64,000 nucleotides of DNA. Source: Actinopolymorpha rutila. Its GTDB lineage: Bacteria > Actinomycetota > Actinomycetes > Propionibacteriales > Actinopolymorphaceae. The position numbers were made by a program, and so were the translations under genes. The DNA lies in the NCBI RefSeq assembly GCF_013407855.1, contig NZ_JACBZH010000001.1, forward strand, positions 2,232,001 to 2,296,000, read 5' to 3'. The notes beneath the pieces are model-generated. The model ran no database searches. It was not told the DNA's origin and saw only the letters and a list, made by a program, of their open reading frames with translations. This document shows, in pieces, positions 34,301 through 42,534 of this stretch (its first letter is position 1; each line of letters opens with the position of its first letter).

Positions 34301-35075
34301 CGCCACCATCGACTTCACCGGCACCTCGGCCCAGCTCGACACCAACTTCAACGCGCCGGCGTCGGTGGCGACCGCGGCGGTGCTGTACGTCTTCCGCACC
34401 TTGGTCGACGACGACATCCCACTCAACGACGGGTGCCTGCGGCCGCTGCGCATCGTCGTACCCGAGGGCTGCATGCTCGCGCCGAGGTTCCCGGCGGCCG
34501 TCGTCGCCGGCAATGTGGAGACCTCCCAGGCGGTGACCGGTGCGCTGTACGCCGCGCTCGGCGTGCAGGCGGAGGGCTCGGGGACGATGAACAACGTGAC
34601 GTTCGGGAACGAGCGGCACCAGTACTACGAGACGGTTGCGTCCGGGTCCGGTGCGGGTGAGGGCTTCGACGGTGCGGCCGTGGTGCAGACGCACATGACG
34701 AACTCCCGGCTGACCGATCCCGAGGTGCTGGAGTGGCGGCTGCCGGTGCTGCTGGAGAGCTTCACGATCCGGCGGGGGAGCGGCGGTGCCGGGCGATGGC
34801 GCGGTGGTGACGGGGCGGTGCGCCGGCTGCGGTTCCTGGAGCCGGCGACGGTGAGCACGCTGTCGGGCCACCGCAGGGTTCCGCCGTACGGCATGGCCGG
34901 TGGCGAACCCGGCGCGCTCGGGCACAACTGGGTCGAACGCGCCGGCGGCGGCGTCGTGGAGTTGGCCGGCGCCGACTCGGCCGAGGTGGGTCCGGGCGAC
35001 GTCCTGGTCGTGGAGACACCGGGCGGCGGGGGATACGGGCCGGTTGGTCCGCAAGGTCCGCCTGATCCGTCCTGA
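31380..35075 (+). CDS. Hydantoinase/5-oxoprolinase family protein (HyuA-HyuB fusion)
   Basis: A single 1231-aa chain joining the two halves of ATP-dependent oxoprolinase. The N-terminal HyuA part has FWIDRGGTFTDVV, MGTTVATNALLERRGERTAL and FDMGGTSTDVS; the HyuB part starts near residue 710 with VLLEIFNNLFMSIAEQMGA and includes VYAVNDPYHGGTHLPDV. It probably opens 5-oxoproline or a related cyclic amide with ATP. The best start is TTG 31380 behind AGGGA, since no ATG or GTG lies nearby in frame. A short Gly/Glu/Thr repeat (residues ~58-70) is an insertion. It is followed 64 bp later by the DUF389 gene. Confidence 0.9.
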   Translation: MARGTWQFWIDRGGTFTDVVARTPTGALVTHKLLSDSPAHYADAAVAGIRALLDRAGEDVTGEDQTGEAAGARPIAEAIEAVRMGTTVATNALLERRGERTALVITEGFADALRIGYQNRPRIFDRHIVLPDMLFERVVEVAERVTADGTVLRQPDLDTLEEKLREVYADGIRAVAVVCLHSYLHPAHEHQVGALAERIGFPQVSLSSEASPLMRVVPRGDTTVVDAYLSPVLRRYVEHVADELSGVRLMFMQSNGGLAEAGHFRGKDAILSGPAGGIVGMVRMSRLAGFDKVIGFDMGGTSTDVSHYAGEYERVFDTQVAGVRLRAPMLDINTVAAGGGSVLHFDGSRYRVGPDSAGADPGPACYRGGGPLTVTDANVMLGRVQPAYFPHVFGPGADQPLDVEVVRTGFADLAGQIAAATGDDRTPEQVAAGFVAIAVANMANAVKKISVQKGHDVTEYALTTFGGAGGQHACAVADALGIRTVLVPPMAGVLSALGIGLADTTTMREQSVECGLDADGLERVEAVADDLARTARDELLAEEVPADRIEVVRRGHLRYDGTDTAVPVTLAEPADPAAMVAEFEAAYRRTYSFLMDRPLVVEAVSVEAVGATVPPDLDALAPGDPADHSDGETATEAEDPTVRMYAGDGWHDVPLLRRDRLAAGTTVTGPAIVAEANATTVVEPGWAATVTATGHLRIERVSARADVENVGTEVDPVLLEIFNNLFMSIAEQMGARLSSTAQSVNIKERLDFSCALFDPDGNLIANAPHMPVHLGSMGASVQEVIRRRGDAMKRGDVYAVNDPYHGGTHLPDVTVVTPVYDQTGENVLFFVASRGHHAEIGGLTPGSMPATSRSVEEEGVLFDNWLLVENARLREDETRRLLTEAPYPSRNPDTNLADLRAQIAASEKGVEEVGKMIDHFGLDVVQAYMRHVQDNAEEAVRRVVATLEGGSYSYELDSGARIEVRIDVDRSARTATIDFTGTSAQLDTNFNAPASVATAAVLYVFRTLVDDDIPLNDGCLRPLRIVVPEGCMLAPRFPAAVVAGNVETSQAVTGALYAALGVQAEGSGTMNNVTFGNERHQYYETVASGSGAGEGFDGAAVVQTHMTNSRLTDPEVLEWRLPVLLESFTIRRGSGGAGRWRGGDGAVRRLRFLEPATVSTLSGHRRVPPYGMAGGEPGALGHNWVERAGGGVVELAGADSAEVGPGDVLVVETPGGGGYGPVGPQGPPDPS

Positions 35076-35139
35076 TCCGTCTGGCCGGTTGGCTCCGCCT
35101 GATCGGCCGGGCCCGAGCACGGTGGGTGCACGACCTACC

Positions 35140-36081
35140 ATGTCCGGCGTGCTGCATCTGCGGGTGACCTCGCCGTCGGAGCGGACCGAGAAGGTCGTCG
35201 CGCTCCTGGAAGAATGCGTGGGCGTCGCCAACCTCGCGGTGGTGCCGGGCGCGTCGATCCGGCCGCCGGGCGATCTGGTGTACGCGGACATCGCCCGGGA
35301 GTCCGTCGAAGGGGTGCTGGGTGCTCTGCGCGACCTCGGCCTGGACGTCGACGGGACGATCGCGATGGAGGTCGTCGACACCGCGATCTCCGACGCCGCC
35401 GAACGCGCCGAGCGCGCCGCGCCGGGCGAGGGTGCGGACGCGGTCATCTGGGAGGAGGTCGTACGCCGAACCTCCGACGACGCCGCGCTGTCGTGGACGT
35501 TCCTGTCGTTCCTCTTCCTCGCCACCGCTCTCGCCGCGATCGCGGTCGTACTCGACTCCTCGATCCTGGTGATCGGCGCAATGGTGGTGGGACCGGAGTT
35601 CGTCGCGCTGGCCGCGATCGCGGTCGGAATCGTGCACCAACGGGTGGGTCTGCTGCGCCGGGGACTGTTCACCCTCGGCGTCGGCTTCGCCGCGGCGATC
35701 GCGGGCACCACGGTGCTGTGCCTGCTCGCGCGGGCCGCGGGGTGGATCACCATCGCGCAGATCGACCGGCCCAGGCCGTTGACCGGGTTCATCTGGACCC
35801 CGGACAAGTGGTCGTTCGTGGTGGCGTTCATCGCGGGGATCGCCGGTGTGCTGTCCCTCACCGCGTCGAAGTCCGGAACGCTCGTCGGCGTGTTCATCTC
35901 GGTCACGACCGTGCCAGCGGCCGGCAACTTCGCCGCGGCGCTGGCGCTCGGTGACCTCGCCGAACTCGCCGGCTCGGCGGCCCAGCTCGGCATCAACATG
36001 GCCGCCATCGTGCTGGCCGGTGTGGCGACCCTGACGCTGCAGAAGGCGCTGGGCAGACCGGGGCAGCAGATCCGGATCTGA
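35140..36081 (+). CDS. DUF389 domain membrane protein
   Basis: A 313-aa protein with a ~115-residue soluble N-terminal domain (LHLRVTSPSERTEKVVALLE) and about six membrane helices. The core LDSSILVIGAMVVGPEFVAL is the DUF389 signature. Later segments GVLSLTASKSGTLVGVFISV and TTVPAAGNFAAALALG also fit. The biochemical function of DUF389 proteins is not settled. ATG 35140 has no clear ribosome-binding site. Confidence 0.88.
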   Translation: MSGVLHLRVTSPSERTEKVVALLEECVGVANLAVVPGASIRPPGDLVYADIARESVEGVLGALRDLGLDVDGTIAMEVVDTAISDAAERAERAAPGEGADAVIWEEVVRRTSDDAALSWTFLSFLFLATALAAIAVVLDSSILVIGAMVVGPEFVALAAIAVGIVHQRVGLLRRGLFTLGVGFAAAIAGTTVLCLLARAAGWITIAQIDRPRPLTGFIWTPDKWSFVVAFIAGIAGVLSLTASKSGTLVGVFISVTTVPAAGNFAAALALGDLAELAGSAAQLGINMAAIVLAGVATLTLQKALGRPGQQIRI

Positions 36082-36090
36082 GTCGTACGC

Positions 36091-36195
36091 TCAGCCGTAG
36101 ATCTCGCCGATGGCCATCCAGATGAGGTTCTCGATGATGATCTTCGCGATCTGCCGGAAGATCGGGATCTCCAGCCGCGAACCGCCGAAGGTCAC
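36091..36195 (-). CDS. Possible 34-residue orphan small ORF or gene remnant
   Basis: A minus-strand frame from GTG 36195 to TGA at 36091 encodes 34 residues including LEIPIFRQIAKIIIENLIWM and ending AIGEIYG. The run of Ile/Leu with spaced charged residues predicts one amphipathic helix. Codons are less GC-biased than neighbours. It may be a real small protein or the C-terminal end of a lost gene truncated by the nearby HNH element. No homologue is recognised. Confidence 0.3.
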   Translation of the reverse strand: MTFGGSRLEIPIFRQIAKIIIENLIWMAIGEIYG

Positions 36196-36263
36196 CGCAG
36201 CGGTCGCGCGTTCGCCTCAGGACAGGGCATTGCCTGGCGTGCACCTCGCCGCCCGCTTGGCCT

Positions 36264-38131
36264 TCACGGCCGGCGTACTTTCTGGTGCGGGTCCACCCAC
36301 TCGGGCGGGATGTACTCGGGGTGGCCGTGGCTGCCCATGCGTACCTGCCAGCCTTTGTGGTGGACGAACGTGTGGTGGGTTTTGCAGAGCAGCACGCCGT
36401 TGGCGAGGTCTGTCGGGCCGAAGTGGTCCCAGGCGGTCATGTGGTGGGCGACGCAGCGTCGTTCGGGTACTTGGCAGTCGGGGAAGTGGCAGTGGCTTCC
36501 GTCGCGGATGGCGAGGGCTCGGCGTTGGGGTTCGGTGAAGAACCGGTCGGCCTCTCCGATGTCGAGGATTTCACCGTTGCCGCCGAGGACGACGGGGATG
36601 ATGTTGGCGTCGCAGGCCATTCGGCGGATGGTGGCGACTGAGAGCGGTTCGCCGCGCAGTCCGAGGATCCGGGCCGACCCGCCACCGCCACACGTCTGAC
36701 AGCCGTCGTGGGGGTCGATGTGGTTGGGGGCAGCCTCCGGCCCCGCCGCACCCTCCTCCGGTTCGGAGTCAGTGTCGGCGTCGTCTTCCGGCCCGAGGCC
36801 CCAGTCCTCGGGTTCGGCGTCTACCTCCGGATCTGTTTCACCTGTTGGGTCCGATCCGGTGGCGGTGTTCGGTTGTCGGTGTTGGCCGGGTTCCCGGGGT
36901 TCGGGTAACCGCTCCGCGACCCCACCCGGATCGAGTGGGTCGGGTAGTCGATTCTCCTCGACGGGTTGAGCATTTCGGCCACTCGTCCTACTACCGCCGT
37001 GAGCCTCGTCGGGGTCGGTGACACCGCCAGTGCCGGCTTCGCGCTCGGTGTCGTCGGTGCTGTTGCGGCGGGCGGGCTGCTTGGGCTTGGTGCCCGTGGC
37101 ACCTGTGGTGTCGTTGTTGTTGCCAGTGTTCGTGTTCTGCTGTCGGGCTTTGCGTTTGGTGTTCTGGCGTTTGGCGTCGGGGGTTTGGCAGGTGCAGGGC
37201 GTGGGGCGGACGGGGTTGAGGTCGTCGATGGTGCCGTACCCGAGGCCGGTCAGTAGCTGGTCGACTCCAACAGTGACGGTGACGCAGTCCCTGCCCCGGC
37301 CGCGGTTGGGGGATGCCTGCTGTTGCGCCCACTGGGCGAGGAGTTCGGCGAAGGCGTCACCTCGGCGTTGGTCGAGGGGGCGTTCGTCGGGGTCGGGGCG
37401 GGTGTCGGAGGCGGTCAGCGCCTCGATGATCTTGCGGAGGGTTTCCATCTCCAGCACCGGCAGTTTGATCACCACGGTTTCCGACCCCGGGATGCCGTTG
37501 GGCAGGTAGCGCAGGGACCGTTTGCGTTCGGCTGCGCGTTCGGCGTCGCCGAGTTCCTTGCCGAGGCGGCGTTCCCACTCTTCGGGTGCGAGGTACTGCA
37601 GCAACGCCCGCCCCAGCAGGCGTACGTCGTCGGGGTTACGTCGCTTGGACCAGGTGATCAGGTATTCCTCGGCCTTCAGGCGTTGTTCGGGTCCGATCCA
37701 GGTGGGCAGGTCCTTGACCGCGAACGCGATCACCTGCGCGTGCTTGAACGACAGTTCACCCCGCGCCAGGGCGGCGGCGGTCAAGGTGACCGTACGGTCC
37801 AGGTCCCGGGCCAGGCCGACGGTGGCGGAGGCCTCGGTCTTCGACATCCGCTGCGCGCTGCGCAACCACCCGCCGCGGTCGCCGCACCCGTGGTCTTGCC
37901 GATGTCGCCGGCTTCGGCCTGACGGACCCAGGCCAGGGTGAGCGCGTCGGTCCGTGCCTTCTCCGCCTCCAGTTCACCGATCAGCTCACCGAGCTCACCC
38001 ACCTCCACACAGGTGGTCGGCGTCGACAAAGCCTCGTTCACTCCGGCGCGGATTGTGGCCAGCGCAGCCCTCAACCGGGCGGCGGCGCCACTGCCACCGG
38101 TGCCGGGAAGGTCCTGCGTGGTCGAATGCAT
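36264..38131 (-). pseudogene. HNH endonuclease of the 13E12/DUF222 repeat family, frameshifted
   Basis: The N-terminal DUF222 part starts at ATG 38131 and runs to GKTTGAATAAG. There, one base appears to be missing in the GGG run at about 37869-37871; the next frame continues with WLRSAQRMSKTEASATVGLA and stays open to 36264. The HNH domain at the C-terminus is intact: CHFPDCQVPERRCVAHHM, then NGVLLCKTHHTFVHHKGW. A ~180-residue low-complexity hydrophilic linker separates the parts. If repaired the protein would be ~622 aa. The 13E12 family is often multicopy in actinobacteria and behaves like a mobile or selfish gene. A sequencing error could also explain the shift. Confidence 0.8.
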
Positions 38132-38168
38132 GTTCGAAGTCTAGAGGCGACGACCGACACGAAGATCG

Positions 38169-38177
38169 TTGTCCACA
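38169..38177 (+). promoter_or_regulatory. DnaA box
   Basis: TTGTCCACA, the actinobacterial DnaA-box consensus known from Streptomyces, on the plus strand. It pairs with an inverted copy 33 bp further on, inside the divergent HNH/proS region. Confidence 0.6.
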
Positions 38178-38209
38178 AGGAGACCCGAGGCACAACCCGA
38201 TACGCCACC

Positions 38210-38218
38210 TGTGGACAA
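38210..38218 (-). promoter_or_regulatory. DnaA box (inverted)
   Basis: TGTGGACAA, the exact reverse complement of TTGTCCACA. The centres of the two boxes are 41 bp apart, about four helical turns, so bound DnaA molecules would lie on the same face of the DNA. Confidence 0.6.
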
Positions 38219-38487
38219 AAACCTGGCGCCACCACTCCGGTGGCAGGCGGCGCCCGTTCAGGTGCTCTGGTCGCTGAACTCCGCACCCGACGGCTCGGTC
38301 GGCCGGGTTGCCAGTGACCGGCGAGCCCAGATGTACGGCGCGGAGTCTCGGCAGGCCGGGCACTCGCCGCCGCCTCCCGGCGCAGCGTGCCCCGGGCCGC
38401 ACACGGGCCCGGGCGCGCCCAGCCGGTATTCTCGCCTCGGTCCCGGCGGTGATGACGCCGCCGTCCCTTCCTCGGAGGAGATTCCCC

Positions 38488-40257
38488 GTGATTCTGCGGA
38501 TGTCGACTTTGTTCCTGCGCACGCTGCGCGAGGACCCGGCCGACGCGGAGGTGCCGAGCCACCGGCTGCTCGTGCGCGCGGGCTACATCCGCCGGGTCGC
38601 ACCGGGCATCTACTCGTGGCTGCCGCTGGGCTGGCGCACCTACCTCAACGTCGAGCGGATCGTCCGGGAGGAGATGGACGCGGCGGGATTCCAGGAGGTC
38701 CACTTCCCGGCCCTGCTGCCGCGTGAGCCCTACGAACGCACCGGCCGATGGACCGACTACGGCGACGACATCTTCCGGCTCAAGGACCGCAAGGGCAACG
38801 ACTTCCTCCTCGGCCCCACCCACGAGGAGATGTTCACCCTTCTGGTGAAGGACCTCTTCTCCTCCTACAAGGACCTCCCGCTGTCGATCTACCAGATCCA
38901 GTGGAAGTACCGCGACGAGCCGCGGCCGCGAGCGGGCATTCTGCGGGGCCGGGAGTTCTCGATGAAGGACTCCTACTCCTTCGACGTCGACGACGCCGGG
39001 CTGGAACGCTCCTACCACCGGCACCGTGAGGCCTACGTCCGTACGTTCGACCGGCTCGGGCTCGACCACGTGATCGTCAAGGCTATGGCCGGGGCGATGG
39101 GTGGCTCGCTCAGCGAGGAGTTCCTGACTCCGACCGAGGTGGGCGAGGACACCTACGTCCGTTGCACCTCCTGCGACTATGCGAGCAACACCGAGGCGGT
39201 GGAGGTGCCGGCCACCGAGCCGGTGCCGCACGCCGGCCTGCCCGCCGCGCACGTGGAGGACACCCCGGACACCCCGACCATCGAGTCGCTGGTCGCCCTG
39301 CTGAACGACCGGGAGAAGCTCCGCCGCGACGACCGCGCCTGGCAGGCGTCCGACACGTTGAAGAACGTCGTCGTGAAGGTCGTCCACCCCGGCGGTGACA
39401 GCGAACTCCTCGCCGTCGGCGTTCCCGGCGACCGCGAGGTGGACCTGAAACGCCTGGAGGGCCAGGTCTACCCGGCCACCGTCCAGGCGGCGACCGACGA
39501 GGACTTCGCGGCCCGGCCCGAGCTGGTGCGCGGCTACATCGGACCCGACGCGCTGGGGGCGGACAAGCCGGCCAGGGTCCGCTACCTCGTCGACCCGCGG
39601 GTCGCCTCGGGCACCCGCTGGGTGACGGGCGCCAACGAACCCGGCAGGCACGTGGTGGATCTCGTCGCCGACCGCGACTTCAGCGCCGACGGCACCATTC
39701 ACGCCGCCGAGGTACGCGACGGCGACCCGTGCCCGCGCTGCGGCAGTGCGCTGGCCTCGGCCAAGGGCATGGAGATGGGGCACGTCTTCGCGCTGGGCCG
39801 CAAGTTCGCGCAGGCGCTCGGTCTCACGGTGCTGGACGAGAACGGCAAGCAGGTCGTGGTGACGATGGGGTCGTACGGCATCGGCGTGAGCCGCGCGGTC
39901 GCCGCGATCGCGGAGAAGAACCACGACGCCAAGGGGCTGATCTGGCCCCGCGAGATCAGTCCGGCCGACGTACACGTCATCGCCACCGGCAAGAACGACG
40001 CGCCGTTCGAGACCGCCGAGCAGCTCGCCGCCGAGCTGGACGCCCGGGGCATCCGGGTGCTGCTGGACGACCGGCGCGGGGCGAGCCCGGGGGAGAAGTT
40101 CAACGACGCCGACCTGCTGGGCATCCCCACGATCGTGACCTGCGGCCGGCGGATCGTGGACGGCAAGGTCGAGATCAAGGACCGGCGTACGAGCGAGCGC
40201 ATCGACCTGCCGATCGCCGAGGTCGTCGACCACCTCGTGGAGGTCTGCGCTTCCTGA
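38488..40257 (+). CDS. proS: Prolyl-tRNA synthetase (bacterial type)
   Basis: Charges tRNA-Pro. Class II motifs are present: motif 1 around [23 protein letters not shown], motif 2 in [20 protein letters not shown], and motif 3 around [17 protein letters not shown]. Between motifs 2 and 3 is the ~180-residue insertion domain (YbaK-like) that edits Ala-tRNA-Pro, with the KNVVVKV segment. The C-terminal anticodon-binding domain follows. GTG 38488 has GGAGGAG seven bases upstream; an in-frame ATG at 38500 is less well placed. At 589 aa it is of normal size. Confidence 0.96.
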   Translation: MILRMSTLFLRTLREDPADAEVPSHRLLVRAGYIRRVAPGIYSWLPLGWRTYLNVERIVREEMDAAGFQEVHFPALLPREPYERTGRWTDYGDDIFRLKDRKGNDFLLGPTHEEMFTLLVKDLFSSYKDLPLSIYQIQWKYRDEPRPRAGILRGREFSMKDSYSFDVDDAGLERSYHRHREAYVRTFDRLGLDHVIVKAMAGAMGGSLSEEFLTPTEVGEDTYVRCTSCDYASNTEAVEVPATEPVPHAGLPAAHVEDTPDTPTIESLVALLNDREKLRRDDRAWQASDTLKNVVVKVVHPGGDSELLAVGVPGDREVDLKRLEGQVYPATVQAATDEDFAARPELVRGYIGPDALGADKPARVRYLVDPRVASGTRWVTGANEPGRHVVDLVADRDFSADGTIHAAEVRDGDPCPRCGSALASAKGMEMGHVFALGRKFAQALGLTVLDENGKQVVVTMGSYGIGVSRAVAAIAEKNHDAKGLIWPREISPADVHVIATGKNDAPFETAEQLAAELDARGIRVLLDDRRGASPGEKFNDADLLGIPTIVTCGRRIVDGKVEIKDRRTSERIDLPIAEVVDHLVEVCAS

Positions 40258-40297
40258 CCTGCCACCGGGGCGAAGTGCCGAACGACGTGCCGACGGG

Positions 40298-41110
40298 TCA
40301 GCAGAGTGGTACGTGGTTGCGGGTGGTCGCCGAGCGCGGCCGGTACGCCGAGGGCACCAGGCCGGTGAAGGCCCGGAACTCCTTGACGAAGTGGGCCTGG
40401 TCGAAGTAGCCGGTCCGGTGGGCGATGTCGGCCCAGTCGACCGGCCGGTCGTGCGGGATCGCCGCCAGCGCCCGCTGGAAACGGCGTACCCGGGCGAAAC
40501 GCTTCGGTGTCAACCCCACGTTGTCAGTGAACCGCCGGGTGAACGCCCTGCCGGTGAGCCCACAGCGTTCGGCCACCTGTGCGACCGGTCTGCCCCGGTG
40601 GAGTTCGCCGACCGCGAACTCCAGCCCCGGGTCGGCCCGCAGGGGACGGACCGCCCGGCTCACCAGGGCTGTCTCCACCACGTCCAGCTTCGCCCGCGGC
40701 GTGGGTGCCGCGGCCAGGCGTTCGCGGAGGTCGGCGCCAGCATGCCCGCCCCAGAGCGCGTCGAGGTCGACCAGTCGTTCACTTGTCCGATCGGCCGGGC
40801 CGGCGAAGAACGCGGCCGCGCCACCCGGCCGGAACGCCACCCAGACGGTCTCCCGCTGGTCGGCGGTGTCGATCACCCGGGCGCCCGACTGAGGGCCGGA
40901 CAGGGCGGCGCCGCCGACGAACTCCGCCGCCTTCGGGTCGCCGGCCCCGTCGTACACCCGGAACCTGTCCTCGGCCAGGTTGACCAGCAGCTGCGGAACA
41001 CCGGTCGGCAACGCGCGCTCGCGGCCGTCGCCCGCAACCCCTTCGGCGTATCCGAGGTGACGGACGAACGGCGCGAGCGCCGCGCCGGGCGCCCGGCTGA
41101 CGTACTGCAT
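40298..41110 (-). CDS. AraC family transcriptional regulator
   Basis: A 270-aa regulator. The N-terminal half (RFRVYDGAGD... VWVAFRPGGAAAFF) resembles the DUF6597 sensor domain common in actinobacterial AraC proteins. The C-terminal HTH_18 pair reads VAQVAERCGLTGRAFTRRF and DWADIAHRTGYFDQAHFVKE, ending FTGLVPSAYR. TAGGGT (minus strand, 41122-41117) lies six bases before the ATG and there is no ribosome-binding site, so it is probably leaderless. Target unknown. Confidence 0.9.
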   Translation of the reverse strand: MQYVSRAPGAALAPFVRHLGYAEGVAGDGRERALPTGVPQLLVNLAEDRFRVYDGAGDPKAAEFVGGAALSGPQSGARVIDTADQRETVWVAFRPGGAAAFFAGPADRTSERLVDLDALWGGHAGADLRERLAAAPTPRAKLDVVETALVSRAVRPLRADPGLEFAVGELHRGRPVAQVAERCGLTGRAFTRRFTDNVGLTPKRFARVRRFQRALAAIPHDRPVDWADIAHRTGYFDQAHFVKEFRAFTGLVPSAYRPRSATTRNHVPLC

Positions 41111-41180
41111 GCACCGACCCTAGATCCAACCCATGGAGTACGTCAGGTCGGCGGTTCAGTACGTCAGGAGGGCGACCCGC

Positions 41181-42344
41181 TCAGCCTGCCTGGAGCTTCT
41201 CCAGCCGTTCGTCGTACCGCCAGGCGGGGCGCGTCCCGGTCAGGTGGACGCCGCCGATCCAGCGGTCCACGCCGTTGAGCTCGGTGTGGTCGGCCCGGCC
41301 GGCGAGCACGTCCCGTCCCACCGGGGTGAGCGCTACCCGGTGTTCGGCGTACGGTCCGTCGGCTGTGGTGCCCGGATCCACCGCAAGCAGCGGTTGACGG
41401 GCACCGGCGAGCTCGGCGATGCGGTCGAAGCAGGAGGTGTCGCCGAGGTACGGCCGGCGTTCGCGGCGCTGCACCTCCGCGAAGACCCTGCCCGCCGTGC
41501 CCGCGCCGCTCTCGACGGCGAGGAGGATCCTTCGCTCGGTCAGGGACAGCCCGTCCGAGCGTGCGGGGTACTCCTGCGCCAACCGGCCGAACGCCTCGGC
41601 GAGGTGACGCAGGATGGGGGAGGCGGACCGCGCGATCTCGGCCAGCGCGGCGGGGTCGGGGGCGGTGAAGGCCGCCCAGGCGGCCACCGCGAGGTCGAAC
41701 GCCTCGGCGGTCAGCGGGAGCTCGTCCGATCGCAGCCGCAGCAGGTCCTCCGGCGCCAGCTCGCCCAGGCCGCCGAAGTGCGCGACACCGGGGAACTCTC
41801 CGGCCGACACCAGCGACACCGACTCCGGCGGGACCCCGGCCCGGTGCAGTTGGTCGATCACCTGCACCACCTGCAGTTGGTCGTACAGATCCGCCTCGAA
41901 CCACAGCACCACCCGGCCGTCGCGGTGGGCGGCCAGGGTCGCGTCACGGGCGTCGAAGTCGGCGCGCACCGAGGCCGGATCGCCCCAGCCGCCGGCGATG
42001 AAGTCCGCGCGTACGGCACGCAGCTCGGCGTCGGTGAGCCCGCCGGGCACCGGGCCGTCGTGCAGGACGTCCCGCCAGGGCAGGATCGGCTCGGTGAGCC
42101 CGGCCGCCCGCATCACCTCCGCGGCGCAGTCGCCGTTGGTGACGTGCAGGACGCCGGCGGTGTGGTCGTTCCCGGTCAAGGTTGCGGTCTCGGTGGCGGT
42201 CTCGGTGGTGGTCTCGGTTGTGATCTCCGTCGTGGTCCCGTCGGCGGTGCGGTCGGCCAGCTGGGCGCGGGCGGCGGCGTATCGCTCACCCGTCCTGGTC
42301 ATCCGCGCGCGGACACGGCGCTTGAACGCGGCATCTCGGGTCAT
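41181..42344 (-). CDS. DUF1835 domain-containing protein
   Basis: A 387-aa protein. Residues 1-30 form a charged helix (FKRRVRARMTRTGERYAAAR). A Thr/Glu repeat linker follows, then a DUF1835 domain that opens with VLHVTNGDCAAEVMRAAGL and includes EPILPWRDVLHDGPVP. The C-terminal ~120 residues look like a winged helix (SLTERRILLAVESGAGTAGRVF). DUF1835 function is unknown; the charged helix plus winged helix suggests a DNA- or nucleic-acid-linked role, which is inference. ATG 42344 follows GAAGGGACAGG. Confidence 0.8.
   Translation of the reverse strand: MTRDAAFKRRVRARMTRTGERYAAARAQLADRTADGTTTEITTETTTETATETATLTGNDHTAGVLHVTNGDCAAEVMRAAGLTEPILPWRDVLHDGPVPGGLTDAELRAVRADFIAGGWGDPASVRADFDARDATLAAHRDGRVVLWFEADLYDQLQVVQVIDQLHRAGVPPESVSLVSAGEFPGVAHFGGLGELAPEDLLRLRSDELPLTAEAFDLAVAAWAAFTAPDPAALAEIARSASPILRHLAEAFGRLAQEYPARSDGLSLTERRILLAVESGAGTAGRVFAEVQRRERRPYLGDTSCFDRIAELAGARQPLLAVDPGTTADGPYAEHRVALTPVGRDVLAGRADHTELNGVDRWIGGVHLTGTRPAWRYDERLEKLQAG
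42180..42240 (-). repeat. Thr/Glu-coding imperfect repeat
   Basis: Imperfect 12-bp units of the form GGTCTCGGTGGC/T repeat about four times and encode the TET linker of the DUF1835 protein. Confidence 0.7.
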
Positions 42345-42480
42345 GTCGACCTGTCCCTTCGTGCCGTGCCGGCGCCCCCCAGCGGAGCCGAGCACGACAG
42401 CGGTGACAGGCGATCATGCCCGCTGCCGAGGTCGGTTCCCCTTTGCCTCCCTGGCAGATCCCGCTGGGGTGGATCGCGGA

Positions 42481-42511
42481 GGTTGGGCGCGGCAGGGCGC
42501 CGGGCCCAACC
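42481..42511 (-). terminator. Hairpin after the gamma-glutamyltransferase gene
   Basis: GGTTGGGC (42481-42488) pairs with GCCCAACC (42504-42511) around a GC-rich 15-nt loop, 24 bases past the stop of the minus-strand gene. It has no U-tract. Confidence 0.5.
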
Positions 42512-42534
42512 CTAGGCCACGCTCCGGACAGCTG

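Larger units (their letters stand above)
38132..38487. promoter_or_regulatory. Divergent region between HNH gene and proS
   Basis: A 356-bp gap without a gene. It contains two perfect DnaA boxes in opposite orientation (listed separately) and the proS ribosome-binding site GGAGGAG at 38474-38480. No clear -10/-35 pair for proS was found. Confidence 0.5.

Noticed and set aside
31311..36008. A 1565-codon minus-strand open frame over the oxoprolinase and DUF389 genes
   Set aside because: Antisense of genes with clear family motifs; long open antisense frames are expected at this GC content.
38132..38487. A replication origin at the DnaA box pair
   Set aside because: Only two boxes, no AT-rich unwinding element and no dnaA/dnaN/rpmH neighbours.
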